Shown in pieces: positions 36,504 to 45,785 of a DNA stretch of 64,000 nt. This DNA comes from Actinopolymorpha singaporensis (GTDB lineage Bacteria; Actinomycetota; Actinomycetes; Propionibacteriales; Actinopolymorphaceae). Numbering within the stretch: the first letter of the stretch is position 1; each line of letters starts with the position of its first letter. The DNA is taken from contig NZ_LT629732.1 in the NCBI RefSeq assembly GCF_900104745.1, positions 1,488,001 through 1,552,000 of the forward strand, given 5' to 3'. The position numbers were made by a program, and so were the translations under genes. The notes beneath the pieces were generated by a model, which was not told the DNA's origin, made no database searches, and was given only the letters and a program-made list of their open reading frames with translations.

Positions 36504-36710
36504 TCAGCGGCGACGTGCGATGCGATAGTCCTCGTCGGCCCCGTCTTCGTCAGGCTCGTCGGGGTCATCCTGCCCGCCACGAACGTTGCCGTTCGCTTCC
36601 TCACGACTCGACAGCTCTCGCTGCAGCGCTTCGAGGTCGGTGTCGTGGGTGCGGTACTTCAGCTCCCGGGCGACCTTCGTCTGCTTGGCCTTAGCACGGC
36701 CGCGCCCCAT
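36504..36710 (-). CDS. DUF3073 family protein
   Basis: A 68-residue basic-then-acidic protein. The N-terminus MGRGRAKAKQTKVARELKY followed by THDTDLEALQRELS is the DUF3073 pattern, found beside purM in many actinobacteria. The second half is acidic and disordered. The ATG at 36710 has GAGGGGG 7 nt upstream, and a -10-like TATGTT at 36734-36729 (minus strand) would give a very short leader. Function unknown; nucleic-acid binding is a guess from charge. Confidence 0.88.
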   Translation of the reverse strand: MGRGRAKAKQTKVARELKYRTHDTDLEALQRELSSREEANGNVRGGQDDPDEPDEDGADEDYRIARRR

Positions 36711-37255
36711 GGGTCGACCCCCTCGCACAACATAAACCGGGGCAACACGTCATGGACGTGTGCCCTCGGGCTCACGGTCTCATCTGCTCGTGGGTCAACG
36801 GTACCGGCATGTGCCCGGATCGTGCACCTGGGGTGGGTCCGGATCATCCCGCGACGCCGCGACGGGCCGGAGGGGACGTGCCGGAACCAGGAGATTCCGT
36901 ACGTCGTGCCCTGCTCGGCCCGCCACGGTCCTGCCCCGCGGGGAAAGGGCCCGCCTCCGGCCCTGAGCAGGCCCTGAAGCGGTCCTGGGCGGCTGCTGGG
37001 CGGGTGCCGGCGGGTTCCCCGGGGGGACGGATTGCCGGCCCGCGCGAGAACGGACGCACCCGGTTGATCGGGTCGCACAGGGAGGGCGCCTGTCCGGTTT
37101 CGGGCAGGCGCGGAAGTGACGCGGATCCGTCGCGGAGCCATCGCGGAACCGTCCAGGGGGACGGAGTCCGGGATCGGGCACGTCCGTCCGTCCGCCGGAA
37201 TCGCACCGAACGCTCCCGGCATGGTGCGATAGAGGTGGACTGGCGAAGAGTGCCG
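36711..37255. other. 545-base intergenic region
   Basis: Divergent region between DUF3073 and the epimerase gene. Open frames here have no coding bias. Apart from the TATGTT -10 candidate of the DUF3073 gene and a purine-rich site before 37256, I see no clear element. Confidence 0.5.
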
Positions 37256-38122
37256 ATGACCCAACGACACGACGGGACGGGCGACCAGCGGATGACCCAG
37301 CGCAGTGTGCTGCTCACCGGAGCGGCAGGCAACGTGGCCCGGCTCCTGCTACCCGGTCTCGCCGGTTACTCGCTCCGGCTGACCGACCGGCCGGACCGGG
37401 CCGGTTCGATCCCGGCCGACTCCGCCGGGGCGGCGCTGGTCGGCACGGACGAGGCACCGACCGCCGACCCGGGCTCCGTCGAGGTCCGCCCCGGCGACCT
37501 GGCCGATACGGACTTCGTGGCCGCCGCGGTCGCCGGCATGGACACCGTCGTGCACCTGGCCGCCGACCCCAGCCCCCAGGCCTCCTGGGAGGACCTGCGA
37601 GGGCCGAACTTCGACGTGGTGGCGTCCGTCCTGGAGGCGGCGCTGGCGGCCGGGGTGCGCCGGGTGGTGCTGGCAAGTTCGGTGCACGCGATGGGCGCCT
37701 ACGTTCGCCGCGGCGAGGTGCCGATCGACCCGGCGTGGCCGCCGTCGCCGTGCTGCCTGTACGGCGCGAGCAAGGCGTTCACCGAGGCGATCGGGCGTAC
37801 GTACGCCTACCGCACGGACCTGTCGGTGGTGTGCCTGCGGTTCGGGGGCGTCCAGCCCCGGCCGGGCTCGGTCGGCGGGCTGCCGTCCTGGATCGGGCCG
37901 GAGGACCTGCGGGCGCTGGTGGTCGGCGCGGTGGAGGCCGACGCCGCGAAGGTGCCGTTCGGCGTCTACCACGGGATCTCCGCCAACACCCGCCACGAGT
38001 GGGACACCGGCAACGCCACCGCCGACCTCGGCTACGCGCCGGCCCAGGACTCCGAGGCGTTCGCCGACTCGGTGGACCCGGACGAGGAGCGCGGGCTGTG
38101 CGCGGTCGGTCCGCTGTCCTAG
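37256..38122 (+). CDS. NAD-dependent epimerase/dehydratase, uronate-dehydrogenase-like
   Basis: Extended short-chain dehydrogenase of 288 residues. Rossmann motif LLTGAAGNVARLLLP (about 19-33), then PGDLAD, MDTVVHLAA, SSVHAMG and the catalytic YGASK. The shape of the first domain, the WIGPEDLRALV-type segment and ISANTRHEWDTGNATADLGY resemble bacterial uronate dehydrogenases, which oxidise galacturonate or glucuronate to aldarolactones. A nearby internal ATG (37292) is an alternative start. It stands next to a ThuA gene; both interrupt a synteny otherwise shared with Streptomyces. Confidence 0.8.
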   Translation: MTQRHDGTGDQRMTQRSVLLTGAAGNVARLLLPGLAGYSLRLTDRPDRAGSIPADSAGAALVGTDEAPTADPGSVEVRPGDLADTDFVAAAVAGMDTVVHLAADPSPQASWEDLRGPNFDVVASVLEAALAAGVRRVVLASSVHAMGAYVRRGEVPIDPAWPPSPCCLYGASKAFTEAIGRTYAYRTDLSVVCLRFGGVQPRPGSVGGLPSWIGPEDLRALVVGAVEADAAKVPFGVYHGISANTRHEWDTGNATADLGYAPAQDSEAFADSVDPDEERGLCAVGPLS

Positions 38123-38257
38123 CCGCAGCCGACAAGTTTCGCACCACCAGATCCCCGTGAGGCCCGTACCCGACACACCGGCGTCTCGGTGTTACGTCCT
38201 CGCGGTCCCGCCGGCCGGCGACCCGTCAACCGCCGGCCACCTCTCGTAGGAGGAAAC

Positions 38258-38935
38258 GTGAGCGAGCAGGGAAAGATCCGCGTCCTCGTCTGGTCCGAGC
38301 ACACCGCCCCCAAGGAGTGGTACCCGCACGACATCAACGGCGCGGTCGCCGACGGCCTGCGCCAGGACAAGGACCAGGGGTTCCAGGTGAGCACGGCCGA
38401 GCTCACCGACCCGGACCAGGGCGTGTCCGAGGAGGTGCTCGCGCAGACCGACGTACTGGCCTGGTGGGGACACCTCCTGCACGGGCACGTCCGCGACGCG
38501 ACCGTCGACCGGATCGAGCGGCACGTCAAGGAACGCGGGATGGGCTTCCTCGCCCTGCACTCCTCGCACATGGCCAAGCCGTTCACCCGGCTGATCGGTG
38601 ACGACGGCCGGATCGGCGGCGTGAAGCACGACGCCGGCCCGGAGTCGATCAAGGTGCTGGCTCCGGAGCACCCGATCGCCGCGGGCGTGACCGACTTCGC
38701 CATCGAGGACGAGGAGATGTACGACGAGGAGTTCGGCTGCGGCAAGCCGGACACGGTGGTGTTCCACTCGACGTTCCCGGGCGGGCACGAGTTCCGGTCC
38801 GGGTGCGCGTACACCGTCGGCAACGGGCGGGTGTTCTACTTCCGGCCGGGCCACGAGGAGAACCCCACGTACTACCGGGACGACGTACGCCACATCATCC
38901 GCAACGCCGCCCGCTGGGTCGCCGGCCGCTCCTGA
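38258..38935 (+). CDS. ThuA domain protein (sugar metabolism)
   Basis: 225 residues in a class I glutamine-amidotransferase-like fold of the ThuA/trehalose-utilisation family. IRVLVWSEHT at the N-terminus, DVLAWWGH, GFLALHSSHMAKPFTRL, HPIAAGV and GRVFYFRPGHEENPTY are typical. The start is GTG behind a strong AGGAGG. ThuA proteins accompany oxidoreductases that act on oligosaccharides or their keto-derivatives; here the partner is the uronate-dehydrogenase-like gene 135 bp upstream. Confidence 0.88.
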   Translation: MSEQGKIRVLVWSEHTAPKEWYPHDINGAVADGLRQDKDQGFQVSTAELTDPDQGVSEEVLAQTDVLAWWGHLLHGHVRDATVDRIERHVKERGMGFLALHSSHMAKPFTRLIGDDGRIGGVKHDAGPESIKVLAPEHPIAAGVTDFAIEDEEMYDEEFGCGKPDTVVFHSTFPGGHEFRSGCAYTVGNGRVFYFRPGHEENPTYYRDDVRHIIRNAARWVAGRS

Positions 38936-38981
38936 CCTGTCCCCGGCGCTCGGCGCGGGAGAACAGCACCGCGACGACACC

Positions 38982-39025
38982 ACACGACCGCGGGTCCGGC
39001 CGGAGTGCCGGGCCCGCGGTCGTGT
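38982..39025. terminator. strong bidirectional terminator hairpin
   Basis: An 18-bp stem with one G-U position (arms 38982-38999 and 39008-39025, starting acacgaccgcggg) and an 8-nt loop lies between the convergent ThuA and valine dehydrogenase genes. Confidence 0.8.
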
Positions 39026-39034
39026 CTGACCCGG

Positions 39035-40117
39035 TCAGCTGGTCGGCCCGCCGAGCCACAGCGGCCGGCCGCGGCCCGCGTCGGCCATCCGGCGTTCGGC
39101 CAGCCGGTCGGCGGCGACCACGGGGGGTACGCCTTCGGCGTCGGCCGCCTGCAGGACCTCCCGGGTGGTGTCGAGGATCCGTGCAGCACGGGCCCTCGCC
39201 CGTTCGAAGTCGAACCCGTGCAGCTCGTCGGCCACCTGGATCAGGCCGCCCGCGTTGACGAGGTAGTCGGGCGCGTAGAGGATGCCGCGGTCCTGCAGAA
39301 GCTTCTCGATACCCGGGTGGGCGAGCTGGTTGTTGGCGCCGCCACAGACGATGCCGGCCCGCAGCCGGGGCACGCTGGTGTCGTCCAGCGCGCCGCCGAG
39401 GGCGCAGGGTGAGTAGACGTCGAGGTCGGCCTCGACCAGCGCCATGGTGTCGGTCACCACGTCGATCTCGGGGTGCTCCTGGCGTACCCGCTCCACGGCG
39501 GCCTCGCTGACGTCGGTGATCACGGCTTCGCCTCCGTCGGCGAGCACGTGGTCGAGGAGGTGCCGGCCGACCTTGCCGACACCGGCGACGCCCACGCGGC
39601 GGCCGCGGAGGGTCGGCGTCCCCCACCGGTGCTCGGCGCAGGCGCGCATGCCCTGGAAGACGCCGAACGCGGTGAGCACGGAGGAGTCGCCGGCGCCGCC
39701 GTGTTCGACGGTGCGGCCGGTGACGTGGCGGGACTCCTGGGCGATCACGTCCATGTCGGGCGAGTACGTGCCGACGTCGCAGGCGGTGATGTAACGCCCG
39801 CCGAGGGACTCGACGAACCGGCCGTAGGAGCGCAGGAGCGGCTCGGTCTTGTCCCGGTCGGGATCCCCGATGATCACGGCCTTCCCGCCGCCGAGGGCGA
39901 GTCCGGCCAGGGCGGCCTTGTAGGACATCGCGGTGGAGAGGTTGAGGGCGTCGGCCACGGCCGCGTCCTCGCTGGGGTACGGGTGGAACCTGGTGCCGCC
40001 GAGCGCCGGCCCGAGAGCCGTGGAGGAGATCGCGATGATCGCCTGCAGGCCGGTCGTCTCGTCGGCGCAGAAGACCAGCTGCTCGTGGCCGGGGTGCCGG
40101 CCGAAGAACTCCGTCAC
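39035..40117 (-). CDS. vdh: valine (branched-chain/Leu/Phe) dehydrogenase
   Basis: NAD-dependent oxidative deamination of valine and related amino acids, linking branched-chain catabolism to acyl-CoA supply. 360 residues, the length of Streptomyces Vdh. Lysines K67 (MSYKAAL) and K79 (LGGGKAV) form the active site, with the NAD domain [13 protein letters not shown] and CGGANNQL. The position between DUF3073 and the unknown gene before bldC matches the Streptomyces order. Confidence 0.93.
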   Translation of the reverse strand: MTEFFGRHPGHEQLVFCADETTGLQAIIAISSTALGPALGGTRFHPYPSEDAAVADALNLSTAMSYKAALAGLALGGGKAVIIGDPDRDKTEPLLRSYGRFVESLGGRYITACDVGTYSPDMDVIAQESRHVTGRTVEHGGAGDSSVLTAFGVFQGMRACAEHRWGTPTLRGRRVGVAGVGKVGRHLLDHVLADGGEAVITDVSEAAVERVRQEHPEIDVVTDTMALVEADLDVYSPCALGGALDDTSVPRLRAGIVCGGANNQLAHPGIEKLLQDRGILYAPDYLVNAGGLIQVADELHGFDFERARARAARILDTTREVLQAADAEGVPPVVAADRLAERRMADAGRGRPLWLGGPTS

Positions 40118-40252
40118 GTTGGTGACTCCTCGCTGCTGCGTGCCCGCAGGGGGTGGGGCGGGCCGTCCGGATCCACCTTAGAGCGGATAACGGCTGCTCA
40201 GGATCTCACTGGACAGGTGCCGCGAACCAACGGAGAGGTGCACGATGGGAGC

Positions 40253-41083
40253 ATGCGGACTTCGGTCGTCACGCCGTACTGCTGCTACCTGCGGGTTTAC
40301 GAGCCGCTGGGCGCATTCCCGGCCCGGGAACGGACATCGTGGGAAGCGCAGGTCCGGGTGCCCGAACGTCCGGAAACGTCGTCTTTGGCCGTGGCCGAGC
40401 AGCGGGAGTCGCTCGCCGCCTTGTTACCGATGCTGCCACCTGGTGCCGTGTCGCGGGCGCGTCGCGCTTATGCCATGGAGGTGGGGGGCAACCTCCTGCT
40501 GTGTCCGGACGAATCCGCCCTTCGGGTCCGCCAGGCACTCGGTGATCTCATGATGTCGTTGCCTGAGCACGTGCTGCGGGTCCTGCTGCCCGCGGGCGGC
40601 CTGGACCGTGTCGACTTCGACGCGCTCAGTGAGGACATGTGTCCGCCGGACGCAGAACCCCACATCCTGACCGCGCGCTGGCACGTTCCGCTCGCTTGGT
40701 TCGTCATCTTTGGTGATGAGGACCGCAGTATCGGGATGGATCCTGTGGAGCTTCGCTACCGCGCACCCATGGTGGAGGCGCGCCGCCGGCTCAGCCGTGC
40801 CCACCGGCTGCTGACCCGGGCTCGTCCCGAGTGGGAGATGGAGCCGCTTCGCACGCTCGGCCGCTGGATCGAGTCGTTCCATCCGCACAGCTGGGTGGAG
40901 TTGGACTACGGCGGCCTCGTGCGGCTGATGGGCTCGGAGCGGATCACCGCGGACCGCTCCGCCAGGGATGTGGCTGCCGCCCTCCAGGCGGTGGCGAAGG
41001 GTGACGACGAGGAGGCGATAGGGATCTACCACCGCCTACGGAAGCAGTGGTGGGAGCTGCGCGAAAAAGAGCGCGCATCGTGA
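40253..41083 (+). CDS. unknown protein of conserved context (upstream of bldC)
   Basis: 276 residues, no catalytic motif recognised. The N-terminus TSVVTPYCCYLRVYEPLGAFP is hydrophobic-aromatic but not a signal peptide. Hydrophilic, with basic and Trp-rich helical parts at the C-terminus (RRRLSRAHRLLTRARPEWEMEPL, RLRKQWWELREKERAS). Codon use is less GC-biased than its neighbours. The start is inferred at the ATG at 40253, which has no separated ribosome site. The same slot between vdh and bldC is filled by an uncharacterised gene in Streptomyces, so a shared role is plausible. Confidence 0.75.
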   Translation: MRTSVVTPYCCYLRVYEPLGAFPARERTSWEAQVRVPERPETSSLAVAEQRESLAALLPMLPPGAVSRARRAYAMEVGGNLLLCPDESALRVRQALGDLMMSLPEHVLRVLLPAGGLDRVDFDALSEDMCPPDAEPHILTARWHVPLAWFVIFGDEDRSIGMDPVELRYRAPMVEARRRLSRAHRLLTRARPEWEMEPLRTLGRWIESFHPHSWVELDYGGLVRLMGSERITADRSARDVAAALQAVAKGDDEEAIGIYHRLRKQWWELREKERAS

Positions 41084-41323
41084 AACACTGGAACAGGTCC
41101 GGAAATTCTGGCAAAACTGGGCGGAACGACCGGATTCGGGTTACGGTGAGTCACGTGAGGAGAGGGGTGGACTAGTATCACTACGTCACGTGGGGGATGC
41201 ATAACGCGGCGTGACCAAAGTGGTGCTTGTCCTGACACAAGCCTCTGTCCTCGATGAGGGATTCGATGCACCATGGAGGGTGCGGGACGGACGAATGTCC
41301 GGTTCTCGTGGAGGAGGCCGCTC

Positions 41324-41542
41324 ATGACGACACGTACGCCGGAGACCGAGTCTCTGCTGACGCCGGCAGAGGTCGCGGCCATGTTCAGGGTCGACCCCAA
41401 AACAGTGACCCGGTGGGCTAAGGCAGGCAAGCTCAGCTCGATCCGGACACTTGGGGGACACCGGCGTTACCGTGAGTCCGAGGTGCGAGCGCTGCTGGCC
41501 GGGGTACTCCCCGAACAGCGCGGGGGAGCCGAGAGCCGCTGA
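41324..41542 (+). CDS. bldC: BldC-type MerR-like DNA-binding protein
   Basis: 72 residues, only the winged-helix DNA-binding domain of the MerR family. LLTPAEVAAMFRVDPKTVTRWAKAGKLSSIRTLGGHRRYRESEV (11-54) is the BldC pattern. BldC binds AT-rich direct repeats and controls the onset of differentiation in Streptomyces. There is no effector domain. The ATG follows GGAGGAGG. A strong terminator follows. Confidence 0.95.
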   Translation: MTTRTPETESLLTPAEVAAMFRVDPKTVTRWAKAGKLSSIRTLGGHRRYRESEVRALLAGVLPEQRGGAESR

Positions 41543-41864
41543 GAAGGTGGTTGTCTCACGCTCGGACACGCAGGTACTGACGAGGTGGCGGTCCATCCCG
41601 ATGAGGGAGGGGCCGCCACTTTCGTGTGTACGGACAGTTTCGACCGCAAGCGTGAGGGCGGTGAGGCCGGACCTTCGGCGGGTCGTCGGACCGCGAAGCC
41701 CGGCCGCACGAGTTGCATCACGCTGAGTGAATGCCGAGCACGTCACCGGAGCGGCTGTCAGGGTCCGGCCAGATCGTTGCGGATTCGCGATTGGCGGGGC
41801 CGAACGTCGTCCGGCAGGCTGACGACGCTGACCGTCGAGGTGCCGGGGGACGGAAGGGGCGGCT
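41543..41864. other. 322-base intergenic region
   Basis: It holds the bldC terminator (41585-41619) and the leader of the downstream operon. Several open frames cross it on both strands but none shows a start site and coding bias together. Confidence 0.5.
41585..41619 (+). terminator. bldC terminator hairpin
   Basis: gtggcggtccatccc and its complement flank a gatga-type loop, forming a stem of about 14 bp (one G-U pair and one bulged base), followed by tttcgtg. Confidence 0.7.
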
Positions 41865-42773
41865 GTGCGTGCACGCGGACCGGCGGCCCGCTGGGCCGGC
41901 GCGGCCATGGTCGCCATGGTGCTGGTGCTCCTCGCCGCCGGCGCCGTCGGCCTCGGCTGGCAGGACCAGATCTCCCTGGACACCCGGCAGATCTCGGCGA
42001 AGACGATCGTCGCGATCTTCGGGGTGCTGCTGGGCCTTGGCCTCGCGCTGTTCGTCGCGGCGCTGCTCGTCGGGCCCTCGCTTCGCCGCGGGGACCGACC
42101 GCAGCGAACCGGCGGGCTGAGCATGGTGATCGGCGCCGTGGTGATGCTCGCGATCGTGCTGGCAGTCTTCGCCTTCCGTGACCAGATCCAATCGGCCCTG
42201 CAGAACCACGGCGCCACCCCCACGACGCCGCCCACCGCCCCGCCGGCCGGTGCCGGGGCCGCCACCGCCGCGCCACGGCCGCAGCCCGGCGCTCGCCCCA
42301 GCTGGAACTGGCCGGTCGCCGTCGCCGCCGGGTTCGTCGCCGGGCTGATCGCTCTCGCGCTGGCCCTGGTCGCTCGCCGGCAGGCTCCGCAGCCGCAGGA
42401 GGCCCTGGCCGAACCGTCCGCGGCGGAGGTGCACGCGGTGGTCTCCGCCGGCCGGGCCGCGTTGGCCGACCTGGACGAGCCGAGGGCGGCCGTGATCGGT
42501 GCGTACGCCGCGATGGAGGAGGCGCTCGCACGGACGGGGGTCGCTCGCGCTGCCGCCGACACCCCGGCCACCCTGCTCCGGAGGGCGGTGGACGCCGGGC
42601 TGTTCAGTTCCGCGGGCGCCGCCGCGGCGGAGGAACTCACCGGGCTGTTCCGGCAGGCCCGCTACACCCGGCGGGAGCTCGACCCGCAGGTGCGCATTCG
42701 CGCGGTGGACGTACTCGGCCGGCTGGACAGCGAACTACGCGTGGCGGCGACCCGGGACGAGGCGGACAGGTGA
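41865..42773 (+). CDS. DUF4129-type membrane protein
   Basis: 302 residues with three hydrophobic segments (about 10-30, 43-67, 86-104), a Pro/Ala-rich stretch (115-145), a fourth TM (about 148-170) and a cytoplasmic C-terminal domain. ALADLDEPRAAVIGAYAAMEEALARTG and ARYTRRELDPQVRIRAVDVL are the DUF4129 signature. Such proteins lie with MoxR and DUF58 genes in actinobacteria. Start GTG with a GGAAGGGG site. First gene of an operon with 4-base overlaps throughout. Confidence 0.85.
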   Translation: MRARGPAARWAGAAMVAMVLVLLAAGAVGLGWQDQISLDTRQISAKTIVAIFGVLLGLGLALFVAALLVGPSLRRGDRPQRTGGLSMVIGAVVMLAIVLAVFAFRDQIQSALQNHGATPTTPPTAPPAGAGAATAAPRPQPGARPSWNWPVAVAAGFVAGLIALALALVARRQAPQPQEALAEPSAAEVHAVVSAGRAALADLDEPRAAVIGAYAAMEEALARTGVARAAADTPATLLRRAVDAGLFSSAGAAAAEELTGLFRQARYTRRELDPQVRIRAVDVLGRLDSELRVAATRDEADR

Positions 42774-43405
42774 GGCAGCTTCGCCCGATCCTGGTCGTCC
42801 TGCTGCTCGCCGCGACCGCCACCCAGCGGTTGCAGGGACTGCTGCTCGGGCTCACCGTCATGGCCGTGTTCGAGGTCCTCGGAGCGTTGCTGCGGCTGCA
42901 GGGCCCCGAACGCCCGCGCCGCCGTCCGTTGTGGGACTGGCTTCGGCGGCTGCCGTTCCCGCGGCGTCGGCGGAGGAGCTCGGCGGGATCGTTCCCGGCG
43001 TACGAACGGATCGTCGCCGACATCGGCTGGGCGAGGTTCTCCCGGCGCGACTTCGACGTCGGGCTGCGCGAACGCCTGCTGGCCGCCGCGTCGGTACGGC
43101 TGGCCGAGGGGCACGGCGTCGACCTGGCCGCAAACCCCGAGGCCGCCCGCCGGCTGCTGGGCGAGGAGGCCTGGGACCTGCTGGGTCCGGAACGGTCGGC
43201 GTCGACCGACCGGACCGCGCCCGGGCCTGACCTGAGCACGCTGGACCGGCTGGTCGGCACCCTCGAACGCCTTCGCCCCGAGGCGAGCCCCGAGACAAGC
43301 ACCGAGACAAGCCCCGAGGCAGGTCCCGAGGCGGGCCCCGCAAGTACCGAGCCGAATCCCGCGACCGGTCAGGTCGACCGGCCGGAAAGGAGCACCTCAC
43401 CGTGA
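42770..43405 (+). CDS. unknown membrane-anchored protein of the MoxR operon
   Basis: 211 residues. One or two N-terminal hydrophobic segments (about 6-40), a very basic loop (PRRRPLWDWLRRLPFPRRRRRSS), then a soluble helical part (60-135) and a disordered tail. The tail has Glu-Ala-Ser-Pro-type repeats from a 12-bp unit (43280-43339). Overlaps both neighbours by 4 bases (GTGA), so it is a true operon member. I recognise no family. Confidence 0.75.
   Translation: MRQLRPILVVLLLAATATQRLQGLLLGLTVMAVFEVLGALLRLQGPERPRRRPLWDWLRRLPFPRRRRRSSAGSFPAYERIVADIGWARFSRRDFDVGLRERLLAAASVRLAEGHGVDLAANPEAARRLLGEEAWDLLGPERSASTDRTAPGPDLSTLDRLVGTLERLRPEASPETSTETSPEAGPEAGPASTEPNPATGQVDRPERSTSP
43280..43339 (+). repeat. 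12-bp imperfect tandem repeat, five units
   Basis: The unit gaggcgagcccc (four codons) recurs five times with changes (gagacaagcccc, gaggcaggtccc and so on). It encodes the acidic Pro-rich tail of the unknown operon protein. Confidence 0.8.
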
Positions 43406-44442
43406 CGACACCGCAGAACCCGTCGGCCACGCACCACCCACCGGCCGCGCAGGACCGACCGGCGCTGAGCCCGGAGCAGACCCGGGAGCGGGCGCTGGCC
43501 GTCCTGGCCGAGATGGAACGCGTGATCGTCGGCAAGCGCGGACCGCTCACCCTCGTCCTGCTCGGCATCCTCGCCGACGGCCACGTTCTGTTGGAGGACC
43601 TGCCCGGCCTGGGCAAGACGCTGCTCGCCCGGTCGTTCGCGCGGGCGCTCGGCCTGCGGTTCACCCGGGTGCAGTTCACGCCGGACCTGCTGCCCCAGGA
43701 CCTCACCGGTGCGTCGATCTACCACCAGAAGACCGGTGAGTTCGCGTTCCGCGAAGGTCCGGTCTTCACCCAACTGCTGCTCGCCGACGAGATCAACCGC
43801 ACGCCGCCGAAGACGCAGGCCGCCCTGCTCGAGGCGATGGAGGAACGGCAGGTGTCCGCCGACGGGGTGACCCGCGCACTGCCCGCGCCGTTCGTGGTGC
43901 TGGCCACGGAGAACCCGATCGAGTACGAGGGCACCTACCCGCTGCCGGAGGCGCAGCTGGACCGGTTCGTGCTGCGTACCCGGCTCGGCTACCTCACCGC
44001 CGAGCTGGAGGCGGACATGGTGCGCCGCCGGCTGGACCGGGGCGCCGAGCGGCCGGTACCGAACCAGGTCGTGGAGCCGGCCGAGCTGGCGGCCATGAGC
44101 GCGTCTCTGGAGCAGGTCGAGGTGCACGACGACGTGCTGGCGTACGTCGTGGCGCTGGTTCAGGCCACCCGCGAACACCCCAAGGCGCAGGTCGGCGCCA
44201 GCCCGCGCGGCACCCTGGCGGTGACCCAGCTGGCCCGGGGCGCCGCGGTGCTGGCCGGCCGCGACTACGTCACGCCTGAGGACGTGCAGCAGGTCGCTGT
44301 CGCCGCGCTCGGGCACCGGCTGGTGCTGCGGCCGGAGCTGTGGGTACGCCGGGTGTCCGGCGAGGACGTGATCACCGAACTCCTCGGCCGGGTGCCGACG
44401 CCCAGCACCCGGGTCTTCGACCGCACCGGCGCCGCCCGGTGA
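43402..44442 (+). CDS. MoxR-family AAA+ ATPase
   Basis: 346 residues. Walker A EDLPGLGKT (65-73), Walker B LLLADEINR (125-133), sensor 1 in VVLATENPIEYEGTYPLPEAQLDRF, and the C-terminal lid region with SPRGTLAVTQLARGAAVLAGRDYVTPEDV. MoxR proteins act as chaperones, commonly with a DUF58 partner that has a von Willebrand-like domain. Overlaps its neighbours by 4 bases on both sides. Confidence 0.95.
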   Translation: MTTPQNPSATHHPPAAQDRPALSPEQTRERALAVLAEMERVIVGKRGPLTLVLLGILADGHVLLEDLPGLGKTLLARSFARALGLRFTRVQFTPDLLPQDLTGASIYHQKTGEFAFREGPVFTQLLLADEINRTPPKTQAALLEAMEERQVSADGVTRALPAPFVVLATENPIEYEGTYPLPEAQLDRFVLRTRLGYLTAELEADMVRRRLDRGAERPVPNQVVEPAELAAMSASLEQVEVHDDVLAYVVALVQATREHPKAQVGASPRGTLAVTQLARGAAVLAGRDYVTPEDVQQVAVAALGHRLVLRPELWVRRVSGEDVITELLGRVPTPSTRVFDRTGAAR

Positions 44443-45785
44443 CCACGCCGCCGCCGGCGCCGGAGCTGACACCGCCGAGGGCGACGCCGCCGCCGACGCG
44501 GCCGGCGTCGCCGTTGCCGGGCGTCGAGGTCACGCCGACCTGGCGGATGAGCAGGCTCGCGGTCCGGCTGGCGGTGTTCGGCGCGCTGGCGCTGGTGGCC
44601 GGCATCGTCGCGGCCCGGCCAGAACCCGTCCTGGTGGCCGCGCCCTGCCTGGTCGCCCTGGTCGTCGCGCTGCGCCGGCCACGGCCGGAGACGGTCCGGG
44701 TGGAGGCGGCCCTGTCCGAGCCGCGCAGCTTCGAGGACGAGGACGTCGAGGTGCACGTCGTGGTGCGCGCGGAGGAGGTGCTCGGGGAGATCGGGCTCGA
44801 CCTGGCGCTGCCGCGGACGTTCGAGGTCGACGGACAGCGGGCGTGCCGGGAGTTCGAGGTACGGAGCGTGTCGCACACCTGGACGGTTCGGGCGCGGCGG
44901 TGGGGGCGCTGGCGGGCGGGGCCGCTGCGGTTACGGGTACGCAGCCGCGGCTGGGGTTACGTCGGGACCGCCACGCTCTCCCTGGCCGAGCTCACCGTCT
45001 TCCCGCCGCCCTCCGCGGTCCGCGAGGTCGCCGTACCGCCCAGGCTGCTGGCCCGGGTGGGCAGCCACGTGGCCAGGCGCGCCGGCCCCGGGGTGGAGTT
45101 CGCGGGAATCCGTACGTACGCCCCCGGTGATCCGGTGCGCCGGGTCAACTGGCCGGTGAGCACCCGCCGCGACGAGCTGTACGTCAACGAGTACGCCGCC
45201 GAGCGGGCCGCGGACGTGGTGGCGGTCGTGGACACCACCGTGGACCTCGGGCCGTTCGGGCGGTCCTCCCTCGACCTGGCGGTGCGCGGGGCGGCGACGG
45301 TGGTCCAGGCATACCTGCGGTACGCCGACCGGGTGGGGGTGGTCACGCTCGGCGGCGCGCTGCGGTGGCTGGCGCCCGACGTCGGGACCCGGCAGTACTA
45401 CCGCATCGTGGAGACCCTGCTCGCGTCCCGCGTGGACGAGAGCTACCTCGAGCCGGACGTCGCCCACTTCCCGCCGCAGGCGCTGCCGCCGGGCGCGCTG
45501 GCGTTCGTGTTCACCCCGCTGGTCGACGCGCGCGCCGCCGAGGCCGTACGAGACCTGCGCGAACGCGGGCACCCGGTGATCGTGGTCGACGTGCTGTCCG
45601 CCGAACCCGAGCCCTCGCCCCGGGAGCCGGACAGCGAGCTGGCCGTGCGGGTCTGGCGGCTGGAGCGGGAGGTCCTGCTGCACAGCCTGGCGGAGATGGG
45701 CGTGACGGTGCTGTCCTGGGACGAGGAGGTCGGCATCGCCCTGGACCGGGTGCGGCTGGAGCCGCTGATGGGAGGTGCCCGATGA
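44439..45785 (+). CDS. DUF58 domain protein (MoxR partner)
   Basis: 448 residues. Two TM segments (about 36-75), then a beta-rich domain and the DUF58 core GVEFAGIRTYAPGDPVRRVNWPVSTRRDELYVNEYAAERAADVVAVVDTT split over about 211-270, including the YxxGDxxRxIxW-type motif. The second part is a von Willebrand A-like fold. Start GTG at 44439 overlaps the ATPase stop (GTGA). It probably works as the substrate or adaptor of the MoxR ATPase at the membrane. Confidence 0.92.
   Translation: MTTPPPAPELTPPRATPPPTRPASPLPGVEVTPTWRMSRLAVRLAVFGALALVAGIVAARPEPVLVAAPCLVALVVALRRPRPETVRVEAALSEPRSFEDEDVEVHVVVRAEEVLGEIGLDLALPRTFEVDGQRACREFEVRSVSHTWTVRARRWGRWRAGPLRLRVRSRGWGYVGTATLSLAELTVFPPPSAVREVAVPPRLLARVGSHVARRAGPGVEFAGIRTYAPGDPVRRVNWPVSTRRDELYVNEYAAERAADVVAVVDTTVDLGPFGRSSLDLAVRGAATVVQAYLRYADRVGVVTLGGALRWLAPDVGTRQYYRIVETLLASRVDESYLEPDVAHFPPQALPPGALAFVFTPLVDARAAEAVRDLRERGHPVIVVDVLSAEPEPSPREPDSELAVRVWRLEREVLLHSLAEMGVTVLSWDEEVGIALDRVRLEPLMGGAR

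Noticed and set aside
36659-37270. A 203-residue minus-strand gene
   Set aside because: It runs over the DUF3073 start, lacks coding bias and has no ribosome site.
41324-41542. Phage excisionase
   Set aside because: Small MerR-like proteins can be Xis, but the sequence and gene order match BldC and no phage genes are near.
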